DNA of 64,000 bases from Galaxea fascicularis (taxonomy: Eukaryota; Cnidaria; Anthozoa; Scleractinia; Euphylliidae). The stretch spans positions 28,094,717 to 28,158,716 of the forward strand of contig OX419338.1 of the NCBI GenBank assembly GCA_948470475.1, read 5' to 3'. Every line of letters begins with the position of its first letter. The stretch's first letter is position 1. Positions 12,161-24,170 of this stretch are shown one piece after another. A model generated the notes under the pieces. The model was not told the origin of the DNA. It did no database searches and was given only the letters and a program-made list of their open reading frames with translations. The position numbers and the translations under genes were made by a program.

Positions 12161-12460
12161 TAAAGCCTGGTTTTCACTAGCGACGCAAGCATAAGCGCAA
12201 GCATAACAGCTCTTATTTCACCGTGAAAACGACCTCGACGCAAGCATAAACACAAGCACAAGCAGAAGGATCAAAATTTTTCCTTTTCTTGTGCTTGCGC
12301 TTGTGCTTACGTCCGTAGTGAAAACCAGACTTGACAAATAAGTGGGTTCGTTCCTCTTATGTTTCTGCTTATGCTTATGCTTATGTTGCTGCTGTTTTCA
12401 CTTGCGCTTGTGCTTATGTTTGCGCTTATGCTTACGTTGCTAGTGAAAACCAGGCTTAAC
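12161..12460. mobile_element. palindromic MITE, AAGCCTGGTTTTCACTAG ends
   Basis: The left end AAAGCCTGGTTTTCACTAGC (from 12162) is matched by the complement of the right end, GTGAAAACCAGGCTTAA, ending at 12459. The interior is made of alternating AAGCATAAGCGCAAGC-type words in both orientations, so the whole 300 bp can fold back. No coding capacity. Confidence 0.8.
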
Positions 12461-12914
12461 CGGAGAAAACACATAAAGTATATATAAATTGTAGAACTCG
12501 ACGATTTAATTCAACATGTCGAACCACCGGAAAGCACATGGCAAAATACCTTGAACTGACTGAGAATGCGCTCACTTACATGAATATTCATGAGATATAA
12601 CATCAATGGTCACTTCCTTTTGTAGGAGGTACAAATAAATGTACACTGAATTTATTTACACGTAAATGCAACTTCTTTTGTTGTTTTTAATGAATACACA
12701 TATACGTCACCTTCTAGCCTTCATGAGGATGGGAGAAATAAGAAGAAACAATAACAAAAAAGCATCCTCTTGCTTGCTAAACAATATTTATCTCAAGCAA
12801 CATAAGCACCATGAACAGCAGTATGGAGAACTTTTAGTAGAATATCAAAGCTAATACTGGAGCATAAACTCGGGAATAAACAGCTTAACAGGGCTCATTG
12901 TTGTTTTGTTATTA
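12461..12914. other. non-coding stretch
   Basis: No supported gene or repeat boundary seen. Confidence 0.35.
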
Positions 12915-14090
12915 TTAGTTCTATCAGCCGCCTTTGATACGGTCGATCACTCAATACTTTTGAACCCGTCCAATTAGCTCGTCGTTTTGGTTTACGTGGT
13001 TTAGCATTGACTTGGTTCAGATCATACCTGAGCGACAGAGCTCGCTTTGTCAGCGTTCGGGCTGTTAGGTCAGCTACGCGTTCCTTGACGTGCGGTGTAC
13101 CTCAGGGATCTGTGCTGGGACCAATACTGCACTTACTCTATGTCTCGCCATGTGAGGATATCGTGAGGCGATGCAACATGGGTATTCATTTTTACACTGA
13201 TAATACCCAGTTGTACCTCTCTTTTAATTCTTAAAGTGCCAAAGATCAGATTAGCTCCGTCTCCTGGGTTGAATTTTGTGTGAGAGAAATCGACAACTAG
13301 ATGACCCGCAACAAACTTAAGCTAAATAGAGACAAGACTGAATTGCTTGTCATAAGCTCTAGGTACCTGGCCCGTCCATCTTTAGACAGTATGGTAGTTG
13401 GGGACTATCGTGTGTGTTTCCTTCAGTCTCGGCCAGGATTCTATCAAACGTGTTTGAAACGTGTTCTCTCTAGAGAAACATTTAAACTCTGTTTGCAAGT
13501 CTTCATTGTTCGATCTGAGAAATGTTGCTAAGATTCGCAAGTATTTGACGGTCGAGAACACAAAAATCCTGGACAATTGTAATTCGCTACTCGTAGGCTC
13601 CCCGAAGTACTTATGTCAAAAATTTCAACGTATTTAGTATTGTGCTGCGCGCCTTGCAGCTCAATTGCCTAGGGCTTCGCCTACCTGTCCTATTCTCCAG
13701 AAATTACATTGGTTGCCTGTTGAGCAGAGGGTTATATTTAAGGTTCTGCTACTTCTTATAAAGCACTAATTAACTTAGTTCCTGTGTATATCAGTAATCT
13801 ACTTGTGCGATATGAACCATCAAGGAATCTAAGGTGAACCGACAAATGCCTTTTACAGTTGCGTCAGACTCTTCTGAAAACTTATGGAGACAGGGCCTTT
13901 TCTTAGGCTATGGAATGCCTTACCCATGCTCACTAAGCTTAGTCCGTCGGTTTCTGTTTTTAAGAACAGACGAAAAAGGTATCTTTTCAGAGCTTCTTAT
14001 AATTAATTCCCAGTCTATTATCTTTTTTCTTCTGTTTGTATATACAGCTACAGAAATAAAGTTATTATTTTTATTATTGACTACCACATA
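12915..14090 (+). mobile_element. decayed non-LTR reverse transcriptase fragment
   Basis: Similarity begins with LSAAFDTVDHSILL at about 12930. It continues at 13007 with TWFRSYLSDRARFVSV and CGVPQGSVLGPILHLLYV, then a degenerate FYTDNTQLYLSF in place of the FADDTQLY box (the catalytic Asp-Asp is now Thr-Asp-Asn). MTRNKLKLNRDKTELLVISS follows at 13301, and after further shifts ILQKLHWLPVEQRVIFK near 13690-13740 and FKNRRKRYLFR near 13960. The 3' end near 14060 has AATAAAGTTATT. The order fits a CR1/L2-like element truncated at its 5' end. It cannot be active. Confidence 0.8.
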
Positions 14091-14559
14091 ATTGTATAAT
14101 TGTACAATAATTAGACATATCACCCTCCCTAGTGTAAACGGAAGCTCTTAAGCTTTGATAGAGCAGAGCTAAATTGGGAAAATATGAATAGTGGAATAAC
14201 ACAACTTCATTTTTACATGCCCTCATTAATAATTCAATAGTCAAGAGAGGTTTGCATTGAAGTGTTCACAACTTTATCTAATTCTCAAATCGTTCTAGAC
14301 GAGCACAGGTGCTGTACGTATTGGGAAGACTGTGAATCAAATAAACTCTGTATCAAATCAAATAAAATCATCGGTGGAAGGTGAGTACTCTCACCAATGT
14401 GCCAACCCTGTTCCTCCAACACCAACTAATCTCCTGCTCCCCTAAAACCAACTAATCGTTCCTATCAATTACAACAAAGGTACAGTACAAGCCACATGCA
14501 AGCAATCAGCACGGGTAGCAAGTAATTTTACTGCAAAAGCCATCATGTACGCCAAGTGT

Positions 14560-15680
14560 TTCCGACCAATTAGCAGTCCAGCTGACCACTACAGCCCGCA
14601 ACAAGGCCTGAACTGTCTCTGTGACTGGTCCAGCGTTTGAGGGCTATCTTTTAATGCTAAGAAATGCAAGTCAATGCAATTATCTAGAAAACGCGTTAGT
14701 GAAGCACCATGGCGTGCGGTATGTCCCTACACACTCGGCGACCAAACCCTCTCAGCCGTGTCCTCACAAAAGGACCTCGGTGTACTTCACAAAAGGACTC
14801 TGACGTAGAGTTTACAAGGCTCCTTTGCAGTTGCCAAAGCAAATCGGACGCTCGGCTTCCTGCTCCACCACTGTGTGTTGTTAGGCCCCGACCGTAAGAG
14901 GATGTTGTACCTCAGCTTTATACGATCTCACTAGTGACATATGGGCTCTACAATCGCTTATAACTGACCTAAGGCTGTGCGAGGGGGTTCAAAGGCGCGC
15001 AACACGTTTTATCTTATCTTGTAGTAACAACCCGGCTCTAAGACCAAGCTACAAGTCTCGCCTTATTTCTTTGCGCATGCTTTCAATCTCTTACTGGCAT
15101 GTGTGTAATGATCTGTGTTTTTTTGTACAAGGCGGTCAATGGTAAATATAATGTTCCCCAGGGGCACCAGGGGGGGGGGGGGGGGCTCATCTGCTTTAAA
15201 TCCCTATTTAGAGACTCTTACTTTAACCGTATTGTACTACTCTGGAATAATCTGCCTGTCTACCTAAGGCAATCTCCGTCATTCGCCTCTTGTAAAAACC
15301 AACTTTACAAGCTGTACTTTGATAAACTAGAAACAGACTTCGGCTCAGCGCGTACGATCATGGAAAACGATCTGCCCACGTAGCAGATCGTGGAGACACG
15401 ACTGCTGCTAGTCATTTATACGTTTTTCATTCACATAGCTACACATATTATTTAATTACAGTTTCTCATTTTGTATATGCATCGTATAGTATTGTATTTA
15501 TTAGTATGAATTGCACTTTTTGTAAGTGTTTTGGGGTAGGCCTCGCCGGGACCTCTGAGTCTGTTTCCCTGCCCCTCGTAACGCTTACGACCTCTATTTT
15601 TCTTTCTTTTGAGCCTATGTACGCGTGGCGGAAGCTTCTAAATAACTTAATGAATGAATGAATGAATGAATGAATGAATT
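14560..15680 (+). mobile_element. C-terminal remnant of a non-LTR reverse transcriptase with (AATG)n tail
   Basis: Broken frames give NAKKCKSMQLSRKR and SAVSSQKDLGVLH near 14650-14795, then CEGVQRRATRFILSC near 14980-15020. At 15200-15330 comes SYFNRIVLLWNNLPVYLRQS. These are the thumb and C-terminal signatures of a non-LTR RT. A G-run of about 17 (15171-15186) interrupts the frame. The copy ends in (GAAT)n at about 15650-15680, a typical 3' tail. A second element family than the one just upstream, judging from the different residues. Confidence 0.7.
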
Positions 15681-16600
15681 AAGATTAGTCTTTGATTATA
15701 AAGTGATAAAATCTCTCCCTAATCAATGTCAAAAGCCCTTCTTGCAAAACCTGACCCCCTTTAAAAATTTTCTCTCATAAACTCTGATGGGCTCTGGTGC
15801 AGACAGGGTTGATGTGATAATGTCTCGCCCAACCCTGAAGTCAATTTGTAGCAGTTACCATTTTTGTTCCGAAAATGGTTATGCATGACATTACTCGGAA
15901 TCTCTCGCTTGGCTGTAGCCAAGAACAACTGACTATTAATGTCATTGGTACAGCCAGCACACTTTCGAATGCCGCCACCAATATTATCAAATGAAAGCAT
16001 TATTTAATAAAATAGACAGAAAATAAAGGAAATGGGGTTTATCAAGCGCTGTATATTTACTTCTGAGTCCTCCATGCCATACCCCGACGTACCAGTCGTT
16101 CACAAGTGGTTTGAAACGCCAGGCTGCAAAGCTATCTCTTGACGGCATTGAGGTTTTGTTTTGCTACATTTTTTATGTGCGTGTTTTTCTTTCTTTCTAC
16201 TTCTTTTTTTCTTTGGTGAAAAATAGGGGTCCATGGACCAGGTCCATACAAGTGGTCCACAGACCCGGTCCAAAGAAGGGTCCATGAAGCTATTGTCCAT
16301 GTGTTGTCCTTACCCGAATGGAACACTGTCCAGATTAGAAAAAAGAAACCAAATTGACGACACTTAGCAAACCCGTCCTTAGTTAACTCCATGTTATTTT
16401 AATGGTATAATCAAGTGCTCCTAGTCCCAGCATTAAGGGGAACAATTCCAGCGAACGTTATGTTTGAAATAATCCTCCACCTCGATAAATTCTCCCGAAA
16501 AACTGCTTCTTTTCGCAGCGAACAATAAATAAATAAATAAATAATTTATTTATTTATTTAAAAAGTAAATAAACACTCTCGGTAATGTAATTCGAGGAAA
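15681..16600. other. non-coding stretch with AT palindrome
   Basis: No supported gene. TCCATG/GGTCC words recur at 16229-16300. An AATAAATAAATAAATAA run turning into TTTATTTATT (about 16523-16560) forms a simple palindrome. Confidence 0.4.
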
Positions 16601-16607
16601 AACGGTA

Positions 16608-16613
16608 TTTATT
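16608..16613 (-). promoter_or_regulatory. candidate polyadenylation signal AATAAA
   Basis: TTTATT on the plus strand gives AATAAA on the minus strand, about 66 bases after the stop codon at 16679-16681 of the last exon of the secreted-protein gene. The spacing is reasonable, but such words are common in AT-rich DNA. Confidence 0.45.
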
Positions 16614-16678
16614 TAAGCTACACATCTATATTCAGCATCGCTTCTGCAATCACGCACAGCAAAGGCTGGGAATGCCGT

Positions 16679-16932
16679 TTAATCGCAAAACATTTCATAA
16701 TCCATGATCGTAACGCCATATCTGTCGCTGGTCATGAACGACACAAATTGATAAGGAGCTATGTTTGCTTGTCGTGGATCTGAGATTGTATTACCATCGT
16801 TGTCCAAGAGCGTGACACCAGTTTGACCAGGTTTGTGAGACCACAATGTGTGATTATTGACCTTACTCAAAGGGTACCAATGAAAATCTCCATAGTAACC
16901 AGTGAAATTGCGGCTCGGATCGGGGGGAAGAT
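16679..16932 (-). CDS. last exon of predicted secreted Cys/His protein (WSHKPG domain)
   Basis: Minus-strand exon starting after a good acceptor (pyrimidine tract then AG at 16934-16933) and ending at a TAA at 16681-16679. It begins in phase 1 and encodes about 84 residues, including GDFHWYPLS, NHTLWSHKPGQTGVTLLDND, ISDPRQANIAPYQF and TSDRYGVTI. The order HWY, WSHKPG, LDN.G, DPR..A, F..FM recalls a widespread uncharacterised protein family whose N-terminal half carries NNCYNYA. That half is encoded on the same strand at 36448-35810, and its donor is also phase 1, so the two exons join in frame into a 318-residue protein. The intron would be about 18.9 kb. The His of DFHWY could be catalytic together with the Cys of NNCYNYA; that is inference. 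Alternatively this exon belongs to another copy whose 5' exons are lost. Confidence 0.7.
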
Positions 16933-18470
16933 CTGGAAGATGGAAAATAGAAATTGCTGTGTCAATTATCCCGTTAATCTGTTCGTTGATCGATTTTGTT
17001 TTATCATTCGGTTGCATGATTACATTCAAACCAGTAGTTCATATAAAGATGTGGGTATTGATCGAAAGAGCAGGTCTACCCTCTCGTTAAAAAGAAATAC
17101 AATAAACGGTTAACATTACAAAATCTATGAAAATTGCCATGAAATTATGCGAATCGTTTGAGGTTCACATGAAGAAGGCTTATGAGTAGTAAAAAAAACA
17201 CACACACACACACACAAACAAAGTAACAAGAGACTGAATTCAAGAAAAAATCTGAAAACACTAATCCATAATTAAGGTTATTAAGTGCTCTCAAAACTTC
17301 TCACATTACGTATTGCTATGATTAGGGTTAGTAAAATGTAGGGATATTAAAAACATTGATCTCTAATTTGAAATAGGAGAGTTTAGGATTTAATTCAAAG
17401 GTCTTTTTACACGGCGTATGCACCGTTGGGAAAGCGGATCTTAGCAGGTGGTAGACTCAAACAAAATGTTTTGGGGGTCACGATCTAGAGGACTAAAGAA
17501 TAAAAATTGCTATTTCTTTCCTCAGCGATCCACTCTCTTCACTTGAGCAGTGGCGGGAGTGTTCCGAGAGCGGGTAGAAGTTTCCTATCTCTTGACCACT
17601 ATCACGGTAACGCTTTTCGCGGAAAACCATAAAGTGAAATTAGGTTTACACCAACACGACGAAAGAGTGCAGTTAAGCGGCCGTCGCAAATCGACGTGCC
17701 GCTTCTAGTAATATTCGTTTTTTTTATTATTTTGTCGTCACCGTCGTGAGGCCCGTGCCCCGCTTGGCCAGAATTGCAAGAAATGCCTGCACTGAGATCT
17801 GGTCGCGCGACCTCGGGATCTCAGATCTTACTTCACTCGTGCTTTTGTCACTGGCACCCCTCAGACATCAAGTGACCGCGGATGACAATTTTAAAATACT
17901 TAGCGCATGGCAGTCACGCATCTGGTTTGTCACGCAAACAAAGACCCTTTATGTTTACTAGAAATAGGATTGACAAGTTCAAGAAAATCGAAGAATTTAT
18001 CTGATCTAAACTATGATATTTTCATTAAGATATGTTAACTTAAGCTGTATTTTACGCTGGGCATAGCATACGAGGCGTAAACTGCAGCTCAATTTTATAA
18101 TATATTGTTAGACAAATTCTGTTCAGGGCCGACAGCAACGGATCGCTTAGAATTCTAAACAAGCCATTGATATGACTGTTTAGAATTCAACATAAAGTGA
18201 CCATTCAACCTGTCGTTTACGTTGGGCATCGTTGACGTAACGAATCTTACAAGCAGGAGAATTCCCCAGAGACCACATATGAACTGTATACGTCTGGGCA
18301 AACACCGAACTGCAAAGCAATTCTTTCACAAATTAAATAAAAGAAAACTCTATCGAACCGATCCACGGACTTCAAATCGATTATATCAGGCCTTAGTTTT
18401 TGTCTTGCAGTTGATTTGTATGACAATGGTCAAATTCAAATGAAGACTGATTCTCGCAGTTGTGAGCGCA
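16933..18470. other. intronic or intergenic non-coding stretch
   Basis: A (CA)n run is at about 17198-17215. No other structure or gene is supported. If the gene model is right, this and everything up to 35809 lies inside one large intron. Confidence 0.4.
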
Positions 18471-18474
18471 ATTT

Positions 18475-18861
18475 GAGCGATGCGTAAAGAAGCCAGAAAA
18501 AATTCAGGACTTCAACGGGGTTTGAACCCGTGACCTCGCGATACCGGGGGTGCTTACCATTAAGCCAAAAAATCCGGATGGAATAAACGTTGCATAAAGG
18601 TAAGCGATTTTCCGAATTCAATGACCAACCGGATGAGAATGGCGCTCACCTTTAACTATCCAGCATTCCATTCCGCATATGTTACTCGATCTGGCAAATG
18701 GTAAGGGCATTTCCCAAATTCCGTTCCGAACGGAAAAAGTGGACTACCTCTGGAGGTTGTCCACAATTTCCGAAAAGATTTTCCGGAAAATTGCCTTTCC
18801 ATTTGACCTCAAACCGAAATTTCCGGATTTTTTGGCTAAATGGTAAGCACCCCGGGGCGAT

Positions 18862-18902
<41 letters not shown>

Positions 18903-18910
18903 AGGTCAAT
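18475..18910 (-). repeat. tRNA-derived SINE split by a MITE
   Basis: On the minus strand an A-box TAGCTCAGTTGGTTAGAGCA lies at 18881-18862. A B-box segment with GAGGTCACGGGTTCAAACCC lies at 18537-18518. In an intact tRNA head these would be about 40 bases apart, but a 307-bp inverted-repeat element sits between them. The head begins near 18900 (GTGGCTTCA...). Whether this was a tRNA gene or a tRNA-derived SINE is not certain; the sequence after the B-box (to about 18475) is not a tRNA 3' end, which favours a SINE. Confidence 0.75.
18547..18853. mobile_element. MITE inserted in the tRNA-like SINE
   Basis: Terminal inverted repeats of 32 bp with one mismatch: GGGGTGCTTACCATTAAGCC from 18547 and its complement ending at 18853. 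The interior contains TTCCGGA and CCGAAAATT words and no coding capacity. Flanking bases are GC-rich, so the target duplication cannot be fixed exactly (a few bases of CGG/GGG). Confidence 0.85.
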
Positions 18911-20470
18911 TGTTGGTTCATATCTTCCCGTGAAAGAGATGAATGTGGTCAAATTCAAATTGACAAAGGTCAAATTCCCTTCAAAAATTACATCCGAACC
19001 GCGGACTTGAAATGATGAGGCAATCTTTATCTCGGCTGAAATCATTTCATTGCACATAACAAGTTAATCGTCACGCATCACGCATCACGCATCAGTCTCT
19101 TGGACAGAAGTGTTAATCAAAATTTTAAATTACGATCGACTTGAAATACATTCTAAGCAGAAAGGCCGTCCGAATGGCAAAAACGACCGTTTTCAAATTC
19201 GGCGAATTTCCTGGTCGCTCTTAAAAATGAAAATAAATGTTCACTTAATAAATATTGTGAAGTGAAGAAAAACATCATTATTCAGCGGATGATTAAAACT
19301 GAATACGGCTAACTTCAGAGCTTAGGTTTTCGTTTGATATTTGTTGTTTCCTTCGGAGTTTAATTTTTCATCTCGTTCCATTTTCCTCTACTGAAAGAGA
19401 TGCAGTTTTTGGCTATTATAATCAAACAGAAACTTCGCAAAGTTCTGTCGTTGGCAAAATCTATTATGACGTGTTTTTCTGGCTTGGTGATATTATTTTA
19501 GGATTTATCCGTGTCAATGTCTTGACGGAAAGCAAAAACAATTACTTACATAAGACACGAAGAAAGAGACTAACTGATGTGATGCACTACTCAGTGGTGT
19601 GTGAAGAACGCGAAAGTGTGGTTTCGTTTTGAAAAACACAAATGCATAAATGCTTGGTTTATGATTTCTACGAAATATCACGTTTTGTTTCTTTGCACCA
19701 ATTATTGCTCCAACTTATATTTGGACGTCTGTTTCATCGTTAAGAGTGTCTATTTTTTTTTCTGAGATTTACGGACGCTGTTTAAAGCCCCAGATAAAAA
19801 ACGGATCTAACATCACCCAACATTGTTGGGCTAAGTAGCCAATGCAAACTGTTGAGCTCAACACTTGGACTCGAGGGTCTGGGACCATAATCTACCTAGA
19901 ATCCTAGGTACAAACACACGCCATATTGGTTTACTCAAAATATTCGATCGAGTGTGAAGAGCTGTTGTCAGCCGCTGTTGCTCTGGTAGAAATGTTGGAA
20001 GAGGAGGATGACAGAGTCACTAAAAGAGGAAATACCAGGCAATTTGGATAAAGCGAAGAGAATTGGCTTCTCAGGCCTACTATTTTGGTCTTAATATCAG
20101 AAGGATCCACCTCCAAATTAGTTTTCAATCTATCCGTAAGCTCGATCTCTCTTTTCTCTGCTGATATAATAGTCATTGAAGTATACGTCCCACAAACATG
20201 GTGTTCTTTACAATAGTTCGAGTCTTTCTACCTCCATGTCCAACCATTTTCTAGGACTGCTTTGCCCTTTCTTTTTCTATTTGCAGAGGGATCGTTGGAC
20301 AGGTGCTTTCTTCTCAAGTGACTGAAAAGTTTGCTCATTCGCCATAGCGTATCACCCGCGTGGTAACGCGCGGCAACGCGCGAAACAAGAATGAACAGAA
20401 TCATCACCATGGAACACCTGAAACACCTGCAAAGTCAGCTTAGTACATGTAAGTATGCGCGTGCTCAACA
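18911..20470. other. non-coding stretch
   Basis: A small (ACGCATC)n run lies at about 19072-19096. A CCCAACATTGTTGGG palindrome at about 19816-19830 belongs to the same word family as the repeat that follows. No gene supported. Confidence 0.4.
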
Positions 20471-20690
20471 CGGTGGTCAAACGAATGCAACATGTTTATC
20501 CACACCTGAGAACAAGAGAAATGTTGGACGATGTTGAATACCATGTTTGATGGAAATGAAATTTCGTTCAACATCATCCAACATCATGTAACATCGTGCA
20601 ACATGGTGGCCAAACCAGTGCAACATGTTGGATCCAACAATGTTGGATGATGTTGCATCAAGATGTTGGATTCGTTTGGCCAGAGTTAAT
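20471..20690. repeat. CAACATGTTGGA-rich palindromic repeat
   Basis: GGTCAAACGAATGCAACATG at the left (20471-) is matched in inverse by CATCAAGATGTTGGATTCGT at the right, ending near 20680. The words ATGTTGGATGATGTTG and their complements repeat between them. Open frames across it on both strands reflect this repetition, not genes. Confidence 0.55.
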
Positions 20691-23679
20691 ATATTTAGAT
20701 GGTTATGAAACTCGACAAGTTTCTTTGTTTCATGTTTTTGTTCGCTTTTTTGGCCTTGACCCTGCACAAAACCTGACAAAAACACACTTTTTTCGGCAGG
20801 ATAACCAATCAAAAGTTTCGACTAATTTATTCACAACTAACTTGCGAACCAAGAACAAAAGATTGCAAAAGATTGCAGGGTCACGGTCGATTCAACATCT
20901 ATTGCGACTGCACTGTTCCTGTTTTTGAAATTTTCAGGGTTTCATAACCAGTCCCTGGATTAACTATGGTTTGGCCGGGCCTAAATCTAAACTAAATTTT
21001 AACTACCATGCTGTTAGGCTTACTTAGCGCACGAAGAAAGTCTTCGAAAACTCAGTTCTCGTTCATCGTCAGACAAAAACAGAAAAGAAAAAAAAACAAG
21101 GCGCCTGTTGGTGTTTACGTGGGTGCACTATCTGATGGAAAGGTTGTTTTTGATGTTGTTTTTAATGGAGATGTTTTTCTTTCTATTGCGACTAGTATGC
21201 GTAGGGAGATTTCCGCTTTTTAATAGTAAATAATCTCACGAATCACCTTATTTGGTTTAAACTAGCAGTCGTCAAAATTGCAGATTTCAAATAAAGCTGT
21301 GTTGAAAGATTTCAATAATTAACTCAATCTTGCAAGTTATTTGAAAACAACAATGCGATTTATTTTCGATCAAAAAGCGGAACGCGCAAAGTACTTTTAT
21401 GAAAATAACATTCACAACAAGAAAGATGATACATTTTAATGCTAACTGTTTATTCCTAAAACTTTTGAATTGTGCTGTTGTACTCATTTTTTGAATCATC
21501 ATATGTAAATACAAACTTGCAAAACAACGTTTTTCCACAAATATAATGCGGTAAAAAGAAAACAGTAACGTTTGCAAGGATACTATAATGCCTTTTTTTC
21601 CCCTAAAGTTGTTGTTTAACATCATCAAGTGTTCACGTAAGCAACAAAACTAAACGATATAATTGCTTGGTCAGGAAAAACAACAAATACAAATCGCAGA
21701 GTATAAATACTTTCAAGCTATGACATAACGCTTTCATTGTTTGTTGTTTCCAGCTGTCACTAGCAGTTAAGGACAATACAAAGGATTTCAAATATTTCAA
21801 AAATTTCAAAACTAAAACAAACGTGTCAATTTGTAGAGTTTGCAGGTTTGCGTACGCTACTCAAAATCGCCTTGAAACTACTGCTTATTTTCATTAAAAT
21901 AAAAGTGTTTCTGGTATGTAATTTTATTCAAATTAAACCTCATATCTTGCAAGGTGAAGAAAGGTACGTTATTTGTTCCAAGTTGCAAGCTCTGCTTCAA
22001 ATTCTTTCCCACTAAGGGAAGATCGAATGCCTACGATACTTGTGGCTCATAATTCACGTCACGAATTATGAGATCAACGCCGTTCAGAAACACTTGACAT
22101 CTGGAGTCCGTGAATGTTTCCAAACATCCTATACTGGCTCCTAAAACTAATCACACTGACTGAAGACAGCCATTCGACGTTTTTCGATTCCAGAATTCTT
22201 TCCTATTCTGCTCTAAAAATATGTATTTATTACGGTCAATTATCCCACGAAACACCGGTGCAACAAATTTGCATACCAATTAGAAGTGGCAGGCAAAAGT
22301 AGTGCAGATCAATTTAACAGCCCCCTTAACCTCTTAAAAGAAGGACTCGATCAGTAAAATGAATGTAAAGGAACAAATTTCAGCAAATCATTATTTTACG
22401 ATGGATCATGCCACTGGAAAATGAAACACTGAACTGTGAATACAGAAGTGTACGAACCACATACAACTGGGCCAATCCGTGTTCTTTGAAATTGCCACCG
22501 GAACTTATGTAGCAGTTGCAATTTAGGAGGTAAACGAATCGGGAACAACGGATTTTGGTAGCAGTCGTGGTAACTAATACCCTTTAGCACTGTTTCAGAC
22601 TAAGCAAAAGCTTGCATAAAACAGCTTAATATATGCGAGTAACAATCAAACGTGTAACGCAAGGTTATCTGGTGTCACGCCATGCACCCTCGGGTAGGAA
22701 ACGAATCTGGAAAGCATCACTAGACAGACCAAAGCTGGCAAGATGGGCTCTTATATGCCCACAAGAAGTACCTTCACTATTTCATGCCGAGAAATGTCTG
22801 GCCGAAAGGTCGCCAAACCATAAATATCGAGTTACAATTATTGCTTTGTAACACTGGCTTTAAATTGCTAAAACTACCACTCAAAACAACACAGCAGGAA
22901 CACAAAGTCAAACGTTATCGACCGCTTCTTTTACAAGACGATAAAGAGAGCTGTAAAGTTAGATTTGCACTACTTTTGCCTTCGACATCTAATTGGTATG
23001 CAGCCAGAGAATTTGGAATTTTGATTGCATTAATTTTCATGTAGGATGGTTGGTCTAGGTTTGGGTAAAGTTTCAAGTTCACTGGATTATTTCTCACTGT
23101 GCACAAAGCTTCGTTCTTCGACCTGAATTTTCGCGATTTTCATCGGTCCGTGATCGCCCCTAGGCCGCATTTTGAACTTCCAATTTTCTCAAAAAAAGGG
23201 TATCTTCAGATGAAATATCAGATGTTGCTACCGCCCTTTTTTTGTGTTATTTTGTTTCTCAGTCGCAGGTTATAAGTGTTAATTGCATTCTTTTGTAAGC
23301 CGCATTCTTTCGTTTTCTAAGTGCCTTTGCCACGTTTAATCTTGCACTTTTCGTAAATTATTGTAGTTACTTCTGTTACTTTTTATCGCATAATTTTCCT
23401 TTGTTTCTTGCTCCTTTTTAATGCAAGTTTCGTTATTTCGGTTTTATTCTCGCTACTGTCTCTCGTTAAGCTAAGGTCGTTTATGCCTCTTCGTTCGTTT
23501 TATTTGCACCTTTCGTGTTCCGCCCTGGAGATCATACAACGTTTGTGAGTGTCTTTTTCTGGCTCAATTTTGTATCGTTTTTTGTTATCACTTTCTTTCC
23601 GATTTTCAGCCTGTATTTATCCTCGCTGGTAACATGTACTTCGTTCGTTTTATTTGTGCCTTTCGTGTTTCTTTTGATA
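20691..23679. other. long stretch without supported gene
   Basis: Several frames of 60-113 codons occur on both strands (for example 21287-21628 minus, 22633-22851 plus), but none shows a recognisable domain, coding bias or splice framework. The word TCGTTCGTTTTATTTG occurs twice (about 23491 and 23641), hinting at a local duplication of about 150 bp. Confidence 0.35.
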
Positions 23680-23692
23680 GATTAAAAGCTTG

Positions 23693-24107
23693 ATAATGAT
23701 TATTAATGATGGTAAGGTGTAATGTGCCCGTGAGAATGATGATATGCTAGTTGCTTGGCAACGGGCGAAAGGACAACTGACAAGAAATCAGAGTCCCAGG
23801 CAGGAACCTACAACCTCCGTAACACCGGTCGGATGCTCTAACCACTGAGCTACAGGAACCCCTGGTGAGCTAGGTTGTTTATCTAGGTTCTTATACAAAG
23901 TGTCCCACTGTGGTCTGCGGGCTCGACAATGTAAATGCAATTCAGACATGATAATGATTATTAATGATGGTAAGGTGTAATGTGCCCGTGAGAATGATGA
24001 TATGCTAGTTGCTTGGCAACTGGCGAAAAGACAACTGAAAAGAAATCAGAGTCCCAGGCAGGACTCTGGGACTCTGATTCCTGCCTGCAAGCAAGCAACT
24101 AGCATAT
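23693..24107 (-). repeat. compound tRNA-derived SINE with 13-bp target-site duplication
   Basis: On the minus strand TAGCTCAGTGGTTAGAGCAT (23852-23833) is an A-box, followed by GGAGGTTGTAGGTTCCTGCC as a weak B-box. This gives a tRNA-like head followed by a unique tail. The tail unit (about 112 bp) is present twice in direct orientation (23693-23804 and 23951-24063). A further piece of it, inverted, follows at about 24064-24107. GATTAAAAGCTTG at 23680-23692 is repeated exactly at 24108-24120, which brackets the whole compound unit as a single insertion. Thirteen bases is a usual length for LINE-mediated target duplication. Confidence 0.75.
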
Positions 24108-24170
24108 GATTAAAAGCTTGTTCACTACGTTCGCGCGTTGGAACTTTGATTTTATTTTTTGGCCTCTACA

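Noticed and set aside
18475..18910. A functional tRNA gene
   Set aside because: A- and B-boxes are more than 300 bases apart because of the inserted MITE, and the sequence after the B-box does not close an acceptor stem.
20477..20928. Overlapping frames of about 110 codons on both strands
   Set aside because: They lie on a palindromic CAACATGTTGG repeat, and the two strands give mirror-image low-complexity products.
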